A stretch of DNA of 64,000 bases, taken from Jaapia argillacea MUCL 33604 (lineage: Eukaryota > Basidiomycota > Agaricomycetes > Jaapiales > Jaapiaceae). The translations under genes and the position numbers were made by a program. The stretch's first letter is position 1; each line of letters starts with the position of its first letter. Location: NCBI GenBank assembly GCA_000697665.1, contig KL197731.1, positions 210,563-274,562 on the forward strand. The letters are read 5' to 3'. The notes under the pieces were generated by a model. That model did no database searches and had not been told where the DNA came from. It was given only the letters and a program-made list of their open reading frames with translations. Of the stretch, positions 46,741 through 57,688 are shown in pieces.

Positions 46741-48072
46741 TTACAATTTCCAGAACCGTACGTCCTTATCACTATCAGCAGAAACCACGATGGAGGACGC
46801 GGTATTGAAGACGAGATCTTGGCTGCCGATATACATCCCGTTTTCAACAGAGTCAAACTCCCACTTCAAGTTCTCTTCTCCATCATAAACCACAACTCGA
46901 CCATCAGCCATCTTGAAGGCGAGTTTCGTCCCATCCGGTGAATATTGGAGGTCGCTGATCTCGAAAACTGGCCCTATGTGAACTGACTTCACCTGCCATT
47001 GCTGCACTCTACGCCCCGTGGCCATTTCAAACACCTGAACTGTGCCCGAACCAGAACCGGCCGCCAGGAAGGCACCGTCAGGTGTGAACGACAATGTCCT
47101 AACCCAACCCCTAAAGCCCTGGAAATGATGGACGAGCTCCCCTGTCTCCACATTCCAGACGTAGACGATGCTGTCACCAGAACCGACTGCGATGAGTGTC
47201 CCGTCGGGGGAGAAACTTCCCGCCCAATTCTGATTCTTCGATCCCGCTAAGGTGCGGATGAGTTCACCAGAGTGGGCGTCCCAGAGGCGTACTGTGCGAT
47301 CCCAGGAGGAGGTACCGACGACATTGCCGTCAGGACTGGCCCCAACCCACATGATAGCATCTGAATGGCTCATACGGAACTTTTCCGTGAGAGTCGATGT
47401 TTCCAAAGCGACGGCGGTATTGTGCTCGGAAATATAGAACATCAAGCTGCCGTTATGGCTGAACGTGTGCGAGCCGAATTTCGCAGCAGTGCCTACGAAG
47501 GCGCGGTCATGTCGAACGTCGCGCCTGGTTTCTGCAGCACGAAGGGTTTCCTCGATACCCTGCTGCAGGGCGGCGGTCTCCATTTCAACGTCCTCCGCTG
47601 ACCACATCCCGGCGAGAACGAGTTCGTGCGTAGCGGTCGACGCGGCCTTTTCAGCGATATCTGAAAGGCCGTGGGTGACTTTTCGCTCTTCCTCCGCCTG
47701 GGTCAGATTCCAAACCCGCACCAATGTCTCCATGTTGCGTCCCATTCTCTCAGAACCGGAGATGAACCTCTGGCCGTCTGGGTGGAACTCGACATGGGTG
47801 ACAATTCCTGAATGACCTTGAAGAAGGTGACGGCGCTCGAGGGACGAGGTGTCGTAGATTTCGACCTCAGTACCGAAGGATACAGCAAGGAGACTCCCCT
47901 CGGGGTTGAACGCCAAGGCCGCAGGTCTGTCACCAAAGTTTAGCTTGAAACTCTCCTCTCCCCATGCCTGCGGTTGGTCAGGTGCCCATTTCGCGACCTG
48001 ACCGTCCTTCTCGAAGTCGTGGCTGAGGGGAATAGGAGACCTACTGCCCGCCGGTTGGCTTACTGCTTGCAT
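46741..48072 (-). CDS. WD40-repeat protein, single exon
   Basis: One uninterrupted frame of 443 aa from MQAVSQPAG to FWKL. At least six WD repeats can be traced by their GH-to-WD spacing: HSGIVTHVEFHPDGQ..VRVWNL, HSDAIMWVGASPDGN..VRLWDA, GSKNQNWAGSFSPDGT..VYVWNV, FRGWVRTLSFTPDGA..VQVFEM, ISDLQYSPDGTK..VVVYDG and QDLVFNTASS..VRFWKL. The region between the first two repeats (about 130-210) is helical and acidic. A seven-bladed propeller acting as a protein scaffold is likely; no catalytic domain is attached and the partners are unknown. Lack of introns is unusual beside intron-rich neighbours. Confidence 0.88.
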   Translation of the reverse strand: MQAVSQPAGSRSPIPLSHDFEKDGQVAKWAPDQPQAWGEESFKLNFGDRPAALAFNPEGSLLAVSFGTEVEIYDTSSLERRHLLQGHSGIVTHVEFHPDGQRFISGSERMGRNMETLVRVWNLTQAEEERKVTHGLSDIAEKAASTATHELVLAGMWSAEDVEMETAALQQGIEETLRAAETRRDVRHDRAFVGTAAKFGSHTFSHNGSLMFYISEHNTAVALETSTLTEKFRMSHSDAIMWVGASPDGNVVGTSSWDRTVRLWDAHSGELIRTLAGSKNQNWAGSFSPDGTLIAVGSGDSIVYVWNVETGELVHHFQGFRGWVRTLSFTPDGAFLAAGSGSGTVQVFEMATGRRVQQWQVKSVHIGPVFEISDLQYSPDGTKLAFKMADGRVVVYDGEENLKWEFDSVENGMYIGSQDLVFNTASSIVVSADSDKDVRFWKL

Positions 48073-49309
48073 AATATTGTTAGTTCACGCGGCATGTCCT
48101 GAGAGATGATACCATCTTACAGGGTAACTGCAACATCGTGGTGAGCCAGAGCCACAAATAACCGGCCGCGTAGACGAGAGGATTCATTGTTTCAAGATAG
48201 GGAGTCCTGTATTTCGTCAAGAGTATTTAATGACCAGTGGCACTGCTGCGATCAAAACTGCGGGACCGGCAGGATTCTTGATCTCTATTTCCATCAGATA
48301 AGGCGGTTGGACGTGCCCACCGTGGGTTTTGCTTGGGTTCTTGGGGATTCGATTCTCACTTCGGGCAAACAAGTCCTACTGACTTCCGGTAGCGTTTGGG
48401 GGTGAGCAGACTTCATTGGCGCCAACGAGAAAGGCAAGGCGACGGTGCAACCTTGTCATTGCTGGATAACTTCCAACGCGTTGCCATGTGCAATGCCATT
48501 GGGACAGACAGGTCATAGACGCTCGATTTCGAAACGCCTCCGAACCAATCAAAGCCGGAGTCCTGGTAAGCTATCGTGGTGTGGTAATGTGACGATTCGC
48601 TCAACTCTTTATGCATTGTGAAAATACGGGACTGAACTCACCATTGGGACCGCACCTGAAACGCTGGGTGTTGTTATCACCAGGCTAACCATCCCAGGTG
48701 GTGACGTCGTAGCCTCCTACTAGCATCCTCAAAACTCATGATGGAGAAATGTCCATGATGTGAATGATCCAGCTACTGCGAGGCAAGTGGCAGACCACAC
48801 CACCTTCAGTGGTATATGGGCGCCAAGCAACGTCGACGAAAGCCGAACGTTGGCCACTGGAGGGCGATAGCCTAGGACTCACGAGCAGAGGATGGGATCT
48901 GTCCTGGATGCCAGATAATCTGATAATGAACGGATCAGCACTAGCATAAGACCATCGTAATTTCCGAGTCAGTTGGTAATGAAACCAACACTGCCCCATG
49001 ACAGCAAGTCTAGAAGTACTAGCACTAGACTGTAACGTGAGTCGAGCGACGAGGACACGATGGAACCTCCAATCAAACAGGCCTTTGATATTGCCATGCG
49101 CAAGCTGTGAGACTATCTGTGTAGCAGGGATCATGGGAGACACGGTTTCCTGGATTGACGAGCAGCATGAGCGCATGATTGGCCCATTGAAAGAACCGTA
49201 GTTATGGGCGCTCTATCGGTCTAAGATGAAAGAAGGTTGCAAGTCGGAACGCACAGCGTCGAAGGGGTATATAAGCATAGAGGAAGGCGAAGACAGAAAC
49301 CAAACTGAC
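48073..49309. other. Intergenic region with promoters
   Basis: Between the WD40 start and the first small membrane-protein gene; these point away from each other. Only short frames are present. Confidence 0.5.
49268..49275 (+). promoter_or_regulatory. TATA box of small membrane protein gene 1
   Basis: TATATAAG lies 42 nt before the ATG at 49310. Paralogue 2 has TTATAAGG at 51237-51244, 47 nt before its ATG. The conserved spacing supports a real core promoter with a very short leader. Confidence 0.6.
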
Positions 49310-50411
49310 ATGGCCGACACTAACAGTACCAGTAGCCTGCGAAGTACGACAGCCAATGGCTCGCCATCCCGAACTCCCGTCCCCTCACAGGCACCCAACC
49401 GACGTGACGGCGTCGTACACCGTATACTCTGGAGCCTGATCAATTTGTTCTTCCTGGGATTTGCAGAGAAGTTCTTTTTCAGGCTTCAGGTTTACACGAA
49501 GGCCTCCGAGTCCTTGAATGTCTCCAGGCCCTCCTCGGACTCTCCCCAAGGAGAGGCCATACGAGAGTGGAGGGAGGGTCAACAGCAAGAATGGGATCGG
49601 TTGGGGACGACAGTGAGCCTTCACTATCCTAGATATTCCTCTCTTGCTGAGATGCGTTGCAGATTTCGCTCCTTGCCACAATTGCCGCTGCCTCACTCGC
49701 GTTCTCCGGGATAGACGACTCTTGGTGGGTTGGACGAGCACTCTTCGCAGGAGCGCTTGGATTGAGCCTTTGCGGGTTCTTCGTCATCCATTATTTCGGC
49801 GTCTTGGCTGAAGGAATGGAGGATGAACATACCTTCAAGGCGGCCCAAGGAGAGTTTACAGGAAAGAAGCAGCAAATCGTGGCCGCTGCGATGGCAGTAC
49901 CAGTCGTTGTTGCTGCGTACTCCACCATCCTCATTCTTGTCGGCCATTGCATATTCGTCATCACCGTCAGGTCTTCCGGAACATCTCCCACCAGTACTGC
50001 CCAACCATTGAAGAAGTTTTCCGGGATGTTGTCGGAGCCGGGGTTTATGATCGTCGCTGGAGTTCCTATCCTTATCGGGATAGTCATTGCGCTTGGTGCA
50101 GTGCTGGTAGCAGAGGTGATGTACAAGGAGAGCGTGGCGCAAGCTAAGGGGGAATTCAGGAGAGAGATTAAACGCAGGGCGAGACAAATGGGAATCGGGT
50201 CGAAGGGATTAGATCAAATGCAGAAAATGTCTAGGAATGCTATTTACCGGGTAAGTGTGAGTCCTGGCTGTTTGCTTGCATTCCAGATGCTAATATTCTC
50301 CCATAGGATGGCAACATGCTGGTCAATAGCCAATTCTGCGGGACGCCGCAAAGGCGCGAACGGGACGAGGAAGCCGAAGTAGGGAGCTTGACGCTGCCTC
50401 CGAGTTGTTGA
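49310..50411 (+). CDS. Small multi-pass membrane protein, paralogue 1 of a tandem pair
   Basis: Three exons (49310-49612, 49663-50250, 50307-50411) give 332 codons, 331 aa. A Ser/Thr/Pro-rich N-terminus is followed by a basic amphipathic segment (HRILWSLINLFFLGFAEKFF) and a conserved EWDRLGTT block. Hydrophobic spans follow: SLLATIAAASLAFSG, GALGLSLCGFFVIHYFGVL, AYSTILILVGHCIFVITVR and GVPILIGIVIALGAVLVAE. Each intron junction is in phase 0. A basic C-terminal tail (KRRARQMGIGSKGLDQMQK) extends beyond the point where paralogue 2 stops. I do not recognise the family; it appears to be an uncharacterised agaricomycete membrane protein. Confidence 0.8.
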
Positions 50412-51283
50412 TCAGCTCGCAACATCAGTGAACGATTTCATTATGGAATCATGAATCTTCCGAACGTCGATTGGGAGGAAGATGGCCGCGGTCCTCCTTG
50501 CCCAACTTTTTATTTCTGGTCAATATGCTCATTGGACCCACGCTGCCAATCCGAAAATTGGAAAGTTTGCCTCAAGGCTGATAGATGTAGTAAAGATAGT
50601 ACTGACTGGCATCTCTAACCTCTCGCTAATGCTTCCCACTTGTATGCAGAAGAGCCCCAAACCCATAATCAGCATATCGATGACGAATGACCCCATTGAT
50701 GAGTGGGTCGTCACAGAACCTGGATGGATCGGATATAACGAACCTCGCTGTGGGCAAGAGAAGTTGGAACTTGTGAGGAAGGAAGGCATATACCGCTTAC
50801 TTCCTTGCAAATCGCGTCTTGGTCAGATTCCGAGATGCGGGATGTCGGAGGATGGAGCAGTACACCCATGCAGCTGCATCATTGCAGGTCGTTGACTGAG
50901 CAACGACGTCGTTCGGGTTGATTTGGACAGCAAATATGAGTCAGAGTTCATTGCACAGAGAGAGAGGCAGCGACATCCAAGCTAATCACGACTTCGCTTC
51001 CCCACACGAATTCACCACGAACGCGAAGCTGTGATGATTGGTTCATTCACGTCGCGCAAACACGAGGAGGAACGCAGGTGAAAGACCACATGTTGTCATC
51101 GTGTATGGCTGTGCGATAGGGTTTGGCCAATCACAAACAAGCTTTGGGCGCTCGTGTCACAATGAGGCTACTTACTCGGTAGCTCACTCTCTCCGGAGGT
51201 CGAGATGGCGCTACATGCAAGAGCGCGCTGGGCTGTTTATAAGGACGGCTAATGCTCAAGCCTGAACAACTTTCCGAGCCGAT
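50412..51283. other. Spacer between the tandem membrane-protein genes
   Basis: No supported gene. Its end carries the paralogue 2 promoter with TTATAAGG at 51237-51244. Confidence 0.5.
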
Positions 51284-52227
51284 ATGGACACCAAAGGACT
51301 CAATCCTCACAACTCGGCAACCTCAGCCAGCAAAGAACATGTATCCACCGCTAGCTGCCATGAAGATACCCCATCGCCACCTCCGGCCACTCAGGGACAG
51401 CGCGACACACGAACGTCGACCATTGTCCAGAGGAAGAAAGGCGGCTCCCGAAACCGAGTACTTTGGCACATCATTAACCTCCTCTTCTTGGGCTTCGCAA
51501 GGAAGTTCCTCATCAGACTCAAGGTTTACGCAAAGGCTTCCTCGGGCGTTGCGAATGAGAATCGGACCGATGAAGAGAGGAAACTGGACAAGGAGGCTAT
51601 AGAGGAGTGGAGGTCAGGCCAACAGGCTGAATGGGACCGGCTGGGAACCACGGCAAGTATTCTGTCGAGGTGACCATCATCAGGCTTTCTAATAATCTCC
51701 TCGGAGCATAGATTTCACTACTTGCTACAATCGCCGCTGCATCGCTCGCCTTCTCTGGCAACGCCAACTCCTGGTGGGTCGGCCGGGCCATCTTCGCAGG
51801 AGCGCTTGGATTGAGTCTTTGCGGCTTTTTCGTCATTCACTATTTCGGAGTGTTGGCCGAGGGGATGGATGATAAAGATGTCGCCAAAGCGGCTTCGGGA
51901 GAGCTGACAGGAGAGACGCAGAAAGTCGTCGCCGTTGCGATGGCAGTACCGGTTGTCATTTCTGCATACTCGACGATGCTCATCCTTTTGGGTCATTGCA
52001 TATTCGTCATCACGCTCAGGTCGGGCAACACCTCGGCGCCACTCAAGTTTTCGGGTGTACTGTCGGAGCCTGGGTTTATGATAATTGCCGGTGTTCCAAT
52101 CATCGCGGGGGTGATAATGACGCTGGGTGCAGTGCTGGTAGCAGAGCTGATGTACAATCAGAGTTTGGGGGAATTTGCGCTGGACGACGACGAAAAGCCT
52201 TACAACGGGGAGCATGACGCAGCATAA
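51284..52227 (+). CDS. Small multi-pass membrane protein, paralogue 2
   Basis: Two exons (51284-51652 and 51712-52227) give 295 codons, 294 aa. It is clearly homologous to paralogue 1: RVLWHIINLLFLGFARKFLI, EWDRLGTT, SLLATIAAASLAFSG, WVGRAIFAGALGLSLCGFF, YFGVLAEGMDDKD, GHCIFVITLR and LSEPGFMIIAGVP. It shares the four hydrophobic spans. It ends EHDAA without the basic tail and third exon of paralogue 1. The intron at 51653 starts with GCAAGT, the classic GC donor, while the homologous intron of paralogue 1 starts GTGAGC. Function unknown. Confidence 0.8.
51653..51711 (+). other. GC-AG intron in paralogue 2
   Basis: The donor ACG|GCAAGT matches the extended consensus required of GC donors. The acceptor CATAG is at 51707-51711. 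Splicing joins EWDRLGTT to ISLLATIAA exactly as in paralogue 1. Read-through would stop after seven codons. Confidence 0.8.
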
Positions 52228-52610
52228 TGCGACGATCCATCGTTTCGTTTTCTGTACCCGTATGTCTGTCTTCTAAACCTCTCTCTGCGACTTTGACTGA
52301 ATTCTGGTGTAGAACCATAACGGTGGGGAAAGTGATGCAAAACCTGTAGAAGCTACAGTTGTGGACCAGCTGGGCGATAATGTTTGTTGTATCGATCGAC
52401 TCGGTCAAAGAAATTTACGAGATCCAGATGAAAGTCACAGTGAGCATCAAAACGACGAAGTTGGGGATTGAATCAACGCGTGACACGTGGATGTTCGACC
52501 TTCAACGGCAGCACAGACATCACATTTTCATTACATCGTACAAATGACCACCGACAGCCATAATATCGTGAGTGAAACGAAAACAGAAGAAACCATCCCG
52601 GCCTTCCTTC
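52228..52610. other. Convergent 3' spacer
   Basis: Between membrane protein paralogue 2 and the sugar porter 3' end; nothing seen. Confidence 0.5.
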
Positions 52611-54952
52611 TCAAGCCTTCTCATCAATATGTTCATGAGAGTCATGCTAAAAAAAAAAGAAAACAATTAGCACCGAAATCCCAACCCAGAACAACAAGAA
52701 AAGCACTCACCGCCCCCTTCTCCAACCTCTCATTCCGATGCACAACCTCATCAACAGTCTTCTTCCCAACATCCCTCGACACCTTCCAAGCAGTAAACGC
52801 ATGTCCCTGCGCAAACACATCCTCAATCTCCTCAAGGGTCCTCCCAGCAGTTTCGGGGAAACAGAAAATGAAATGAATACAAGCCGCAAAGTTGAAAGTA
52901 CCAAAGATGAAGTAAGTTTTGTATGCGATTGTTGAGAGACCTGGTGGGACCGCCCAAGCGAGAGCAAAGTTGAAGATCCAGTTGGTAGCGGTTGCGACGG
53001 AGACTGCTTTTGCCCGGACACGCATTGGGAAGATCTCAGCTGGGTACGTCCATGAAACTGGTCCCACAGTGATAGCGAAACTGAATTAAAAACAATTCAG
53101 TACGACGTCGTAATGGAGGATATATGCACGGAAAGGAGGTTTACCTGCAAACGAATAGGTAGGAGCAAACGATGATAGCCTTGGTAGCCGCCTCGTGTCC
53201 ATTGATCAACCAAACACCTAGCCATTCGTGCATAAGTACCAAACGTCCCCCTGAAAAAAGAAGAAAAAAAGGGTGGACTTACGAGAACCGCCAACATCAC
53301 CCCAAGCTCCGTACTTCCCTTGCAAACCACCGACGAGGAAGAGCCAGAAGCCCATAAGCAGTGTACCGATAATCAACATTGGACGACGACCCCATTTATC
53401 AATGTAGATGATAGCAGGAACTAATGAACGGAATCTCGATGAGTGGAGAGTCGATATATGCGGGGTAATGCTGGATACGTACTGGTGAGAGCGACGTTCA
53501 AGACGTATTGCACGGAATCAGCGATGAGGTTTCCACGTCGGCCGGTCAGACCAGCTCCTTGGAAGACGTAGACAATGTAGTACCTAAACAAAGACAACAA
53601 ATAGGGTTCAATACCACTCACGGAACGGAGAAAAGGAGAAAAAACCACTGACATCATGATGTTCATACCAGTCAACTGAGACCACATCTGCAACGAACAA
53701 CCCAAACCAACCCTCCTCAAAATCCCAGGTTTCAATAAATCCTTATACGATTTAGCACCTTCCGTCCTCTCAAACATAACCTGCCCTTTAATCTCCTCAA
53801 ACTCCAACACCACCAATTCATGATTCTTATCTCCTCCACCATGCAAATCCGCGAGGATTTGCAAAGCCTCTTCCTCTCTGTCGTGATCAATAAGCCATCT
53901 GGGACTCTCGGGGAATAGGAGCATGCCGGTGGAGAGGATGATAGCTGGGATCATTTGGAGACCCCAGGGGATACGGAAGGAAGCAACGCCGTTGATATAT
54001 GAACAACCGAATTGGACGAAGTATTGGAGGAGGATACCCCATGTGATGGCCCTAACAAAGACAACGAACCGAGTCAGGATTCAAGTAAACATCGAAAATG
54101 GACGGGAAGGGAAGGCGATGGGAGACTGGTACGAACCATTGTTGCATGGACACCAATCGACCACGGATGGAAGGAGCTGTGATTTCGGATTGGTAGATAG
54201 GTACGATGGACGAAGCCAAACCGACTGCAAGACCGGATACGATACGACCAACGACGAGCATGCCACGATTCTACCACAACAAACCACCCTCAGTCACGGT
54301 TCTACTTCAAAAAAGCAAGGAAATGACTTACGATAGAAGCACATTGTAAGATACTCCCAACAACCCAAACCCACCCAGACAAAATAACCGTGTTCCTCCT
54401 GCCAATTTTATCGGCCAATTTACTGACCAAGAGCGAGCCTACGAAGGAGCCAGCAGGCATCGACGCCACGATAGCTCCCTGGGCATTTGAGGATGGCTAA
54501 AGTGAAATCTGGTGAGATTTTGGGCTTGTATGAGATGAAAGAGCGTAACGTACGTTGTGGTAGAGGTTGAGGTATGCATTATTCTTCATTAATGATATAT
54601 GATGTGAGCCAAACTCGTCTTATGGTAGGTAGTGAGCATCTTACGTTGAGGACTCCGGACATGGACGAGATGTCCAAACCGCTACATGGTTGAAAGTGTT
54701 GTCAGTATTGTAGACAGGGAGGGGAGAGGTCAGAGACGTACAATAACATGCCACCCAAACATGCGAACGACCCGACAATGTACTAGACACGCGAAACAGG
54801 ATAAACACTTGCGCATAGTAGCATATATGCGCAACGGGAAACATACGGGGTTGGAAGCGATGAACGCACTATACTACAAGACCAACCCAAGCAAGGTCAG
54901 TCCATTGCAAGAAAACCGTCAGAAAAGAACGAGAACTCACGCCTCGAGCCAT
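52611..54952 (-). CDS. MFS sugar porter (hexose transporter family)
   Basis: Thirteen exons (54941-54952, 54847-54873, 54742-54782, 54645-54681, 54554-54583, 54332-54496, 54137-54270, 53653-54051, 53483-53583, 53283-53420, 53145-53217, 52711-53080, 52611-52646) sum to 1563 nt, 520 aa. Sugar-porter signatures are all present: FACLGGMLFGLDISSMSGV, LADKIGRRN, GRIVSGLAVG, IPWGLQMIPA, PESPRWLID, the DKWGRRP repeat, SWTYPAEIFPMRVRAKA and FCFPETAGRTLEEIE. Twelve membrane spans are expected in the plasma membrane, with proton-coupled or facilitated uptake of a hexose or related sugar. Its 5' end is split into very short exons (12, 27, 41, 37 and 30 nt), a pattern seen in agaricomycete sugar porters. 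No damage is visible. Confidence 0.92.
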
Positions 54953-57085
54953 CTTAGAACCCTTTCAACAGCTTCACGAAGAAGGGGAGAAGAAGTAAGG
55001 GGGAAGGGAGGACACGGCGAAATCCCGTTCCCCCGCTCCTTTATGTTTTGTTTTTTTCTGCGGGAAGGTGGGACGGTAGGCGGGCCGCCCGGTTGATAGA
55101 AGTCTGCCATAAGGGACGGTGGAAGTGTCATGTGCGAAGGAGGGTTAACCTATTGAACCCCAGACTCGAAGCCACCCACACACGCTTCGAGTCTGGGGTG
55201 GGGATAGAATCGATAGAAGGAGAGCTATTCTTGGGAATGGTTAACGTTGTGGATACGTTGACCGGATCAGGAACGTGGAATGGTTATGGATATCGAGTCG
55301 TGTGATTGGAGGTTGGGTGGGAGCTTTCGGTTCCGCGTATGCCGAAAAATCGAGAGGAATGGCAACGGGAGAGGGTTGGTGTTGGTGCAAAGGGTGAGGT
55401 TGGGCAGATACGATAGAGCGGAACTGCTGGCCGTACATCCGGATCATGCTCCACAATTCTCAGTGTTCGGCCTTGTGGGGTGGAATTCCCAAGCTTCGAA
55501 GCGATGATCGCGGGTGGGGGTGGGTCAATCATAGGCATCAAAAGTTGAATGCATCTTCGAGGATAGAACCCGTCGAACAAAGCCAACGCCCAGGAGCTCG
55601 ACACCACATCGGTCGCGAGCGATACTAGTATGCATAGGACGCAGGAATGAACACCCAAGGAGAAAGCTTGAGCTAACGCAGTCCACTGCACCAGGGGACG
55701 ACAAAGCCGGCTCCTGGAGGAAAGTTAAGATTTGGATGACTCGCCGAGGAAGAATTTCGGGGCATCAAGCTGCATCAAGAGCCAGGCCGAGGGCGGCAAG
55801 CGCGTGTCGGACAACCAGCACACCCAACTTGAATTGAACTTGAAGATAAACAACGACAAGGTCCGAATGTGAGTCATGTTGCAAAGATGACCCCTCATTG
55901 CATGATATCCAAGGTTCCTGGATCGCGATACCTGAGCACGAGCTAGAGTTTCGTCCAAGACTTGTTCTGCACGTCCGTCGTTGAGCTCAGTCAGAGACGT
56001 GGCGACCACGTTCAGGTCCTCCCACGTGGCAACTCTTGCACCGAAATATTCCCGCGCCGTATCATGAAACGTATTCCTCAAATCCTTCGTCTCCGCTTGA
56101 TTCTATTGCCCTCCGCACGGAACTCCTGCCAGCTGGGTGTTGTTTCACCCTTCAATTCTACCTGGGCAGATCTACACGATCCTGGACGTCGACGGTTGAA
56201 ACCAAAATACTTACACCAAAGGCAGTCGAGAGGTATACGCGACCACCGGCACCCTGCGACCATCGGTAACGCGGTGTGGCACAGATTCATTATCGCACCT
56301 CCATCCAAGAGGCACGGCGATTGCTATCTTGCCTCACCAACTTCTTCACGACTATTATTGACCAAGAAGACTTGGTCGTGCCTCAGCCCTTACATCGAGG
56401 ATTCCATCATCCCACCCTGACTCTATCAAGGTCTTGTACGAGAACGTGATGAACCTACCTTATCGCGAAGCATCGATGTATCACTTGACATCCCTCGGGT
56501 GCTTCTATGTTGACCGAAGGTGGAGTTACCTACCCCCCTTATGATTCACGAAATGTTGCTTTAACGCCGCATGGATCCAACGATCATCTCAAATCATCTC
56601 TGGATGGACATCTACCATCTCTCCCTGTGATCCACTGCTGTATCTGCTACATTCAGCCTGGTAGCCAAAGCGGCAGTCATTTCCTTGCGCAGAATTCGAA
56701 TTCGCCATTTGTATATTCCGTCTCTTTGTGGGGCCGACACACTGCATTCATATCAGGGTACAAGGCACGTATGCGGGTTCAAAACACAGCTTCTGCCTTG
56801 TCTATACCTCGAATCGGTTTATCATCGCTCGATATCGTGTTCATGCATACTCTTGCCTCGAGGCCATGCAGTGAAAGCAGCGCACTTGTGGGTCTTTGTG
56901 GGTGGACTTTACGGCGTCTTCGAGCGTCTCTGGCAAAACACGCGGATGGAACGATGGCGTAAGGCGCCTCTACAAATTCGGAGCACAGCCTCTGCCTTGT
57001 TCATAACTCGGATCGTTGTTCCATTCTTGAAACCATCAATCTACAGGATTATCCCCACCTCTCCTCTCACCCTGAGATCCTCATC
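54953..57085. other. Interval with a hairpin and part of the exonuclease duplication
   Basis: No supported gene. A minus-strand frame starting MRNTFHDTAREYFGARVATW (56081 downwards) is helix-like but isolated. From about 56590 the sequence is the upstream part of a duplicated unit repeated from about 58210. Confidence 0.45.
55157..55199. repeat. Perfect inverted repeat, 16-bp arms with 11-nt loop
   Basis: Left arm 55157-55172 (ACCCCAGACTCGAAGC) is exactly complementary to the right arm 55184-55199 (GCTTCGAGTCTGGGGT). It lies about 200 bp upstream of the sugar porter start codon. Confidence 0.9.
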
Positions 57086-57688
57086 ATGAACCCCACCTCC
57101 GTGTCTTACACACTCTGCGATACTGGGGTTGCAGTTGAGCAAGCCGTCTCCCACCTGATGGCCTCTCCCTTCGTACTCTTAGACTGCGAAGGGAGAGATC
57201 TAGGAAAACGGGGAGGCGCCTTGAGTCTCATCTGCATAGGGACGAGCAAAGCCGAGACGATCTACGTCTTTGACGTCCCCACACTATCGCAAAGTGGTAG
57301 CTCCATCGCAACGCTCTTCGAATTATTGAGGAGCAAGGAAGTGAAGAAAGTCATGTGGGATGGACGCATGGATTTCGTTTCGATTTTGGATACCTTTGGT
57401 GTTGGTATCGAGAATGTGGTGGATTTGCAAGTGGCTGAAGTCGTTTCGAGGGGTGTTATTAGAGGGGAAGGAGAGAAACAACGTTTGAGGCATCTTCATA
57501 CGAAACCAGAGGACTTGGTACATGTGTGTGCTGGGTGTCGATGTAGGTTGGCGGTGGATGTTTTCGTTAATAGAACGAGACGGTTTGGAGAGAGTAGGAG
57601 GGTGCAGAGGTTGTCGAGGTGTAGGGTTTGTAATCTTATGGCTGGTAAGAAAGGTCTCAAGCCCGATGTGGATTGGGTGGATGTTTGA
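57086..57688 (+). CDS. Duplicated 3'-5' exonuclease, copy 1 with internal deletion (motif III lost)
   Basis: A single open frame of 200 aa from MNPTSVSYTL. It has the first two motifs of a DEDD-type 3'-5' exonuclease (RNase D/WRN-like): FVLLDCEGRDLG with the D-x-E pair, and VKKVMWDGRMDF. After KQRLR it jumps directly to HLHTKPEDLVHVC, where copy 2 has about 125 further residues and an intron. The lost part includes the third catalytic motif (LLRYAATDIYLL). The frame is kept across the deletion, so a protein may still be made, but it should be inactive as a nuclease. The C-terminal cysteine cluster (VCAGCRCR..SRCRVC), perhaps zinc-binding, remains. Confidence 0.75.
   Translation: MNPTSVSYTLCDTGVAVEQAVSHLMASPFVLLDCEGRDLGKRGGALSLICIGTSKAETIYVFDVPTLSQSGSSIATLFELLRSKEVKKVMWDGRMDFVSILDTFGVGIENVVDLQVAEVVSRGVIRGEGEKQRLRHLHTKPEDLVHVCAGCRCRLAVDVFVNRTRRFGESRRVQRLSRCRVCNLMAGKKGLKPDVDWVDV

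Noticed and set aside
55284-55691. Minus-strand frame with a signal-peptide-like start (MQWTALAQAFSLGVHSCVLC)
   Set aside because: The remainder has proline-rich random composition without cysteine pattern or domain; chance is the simpler reading.
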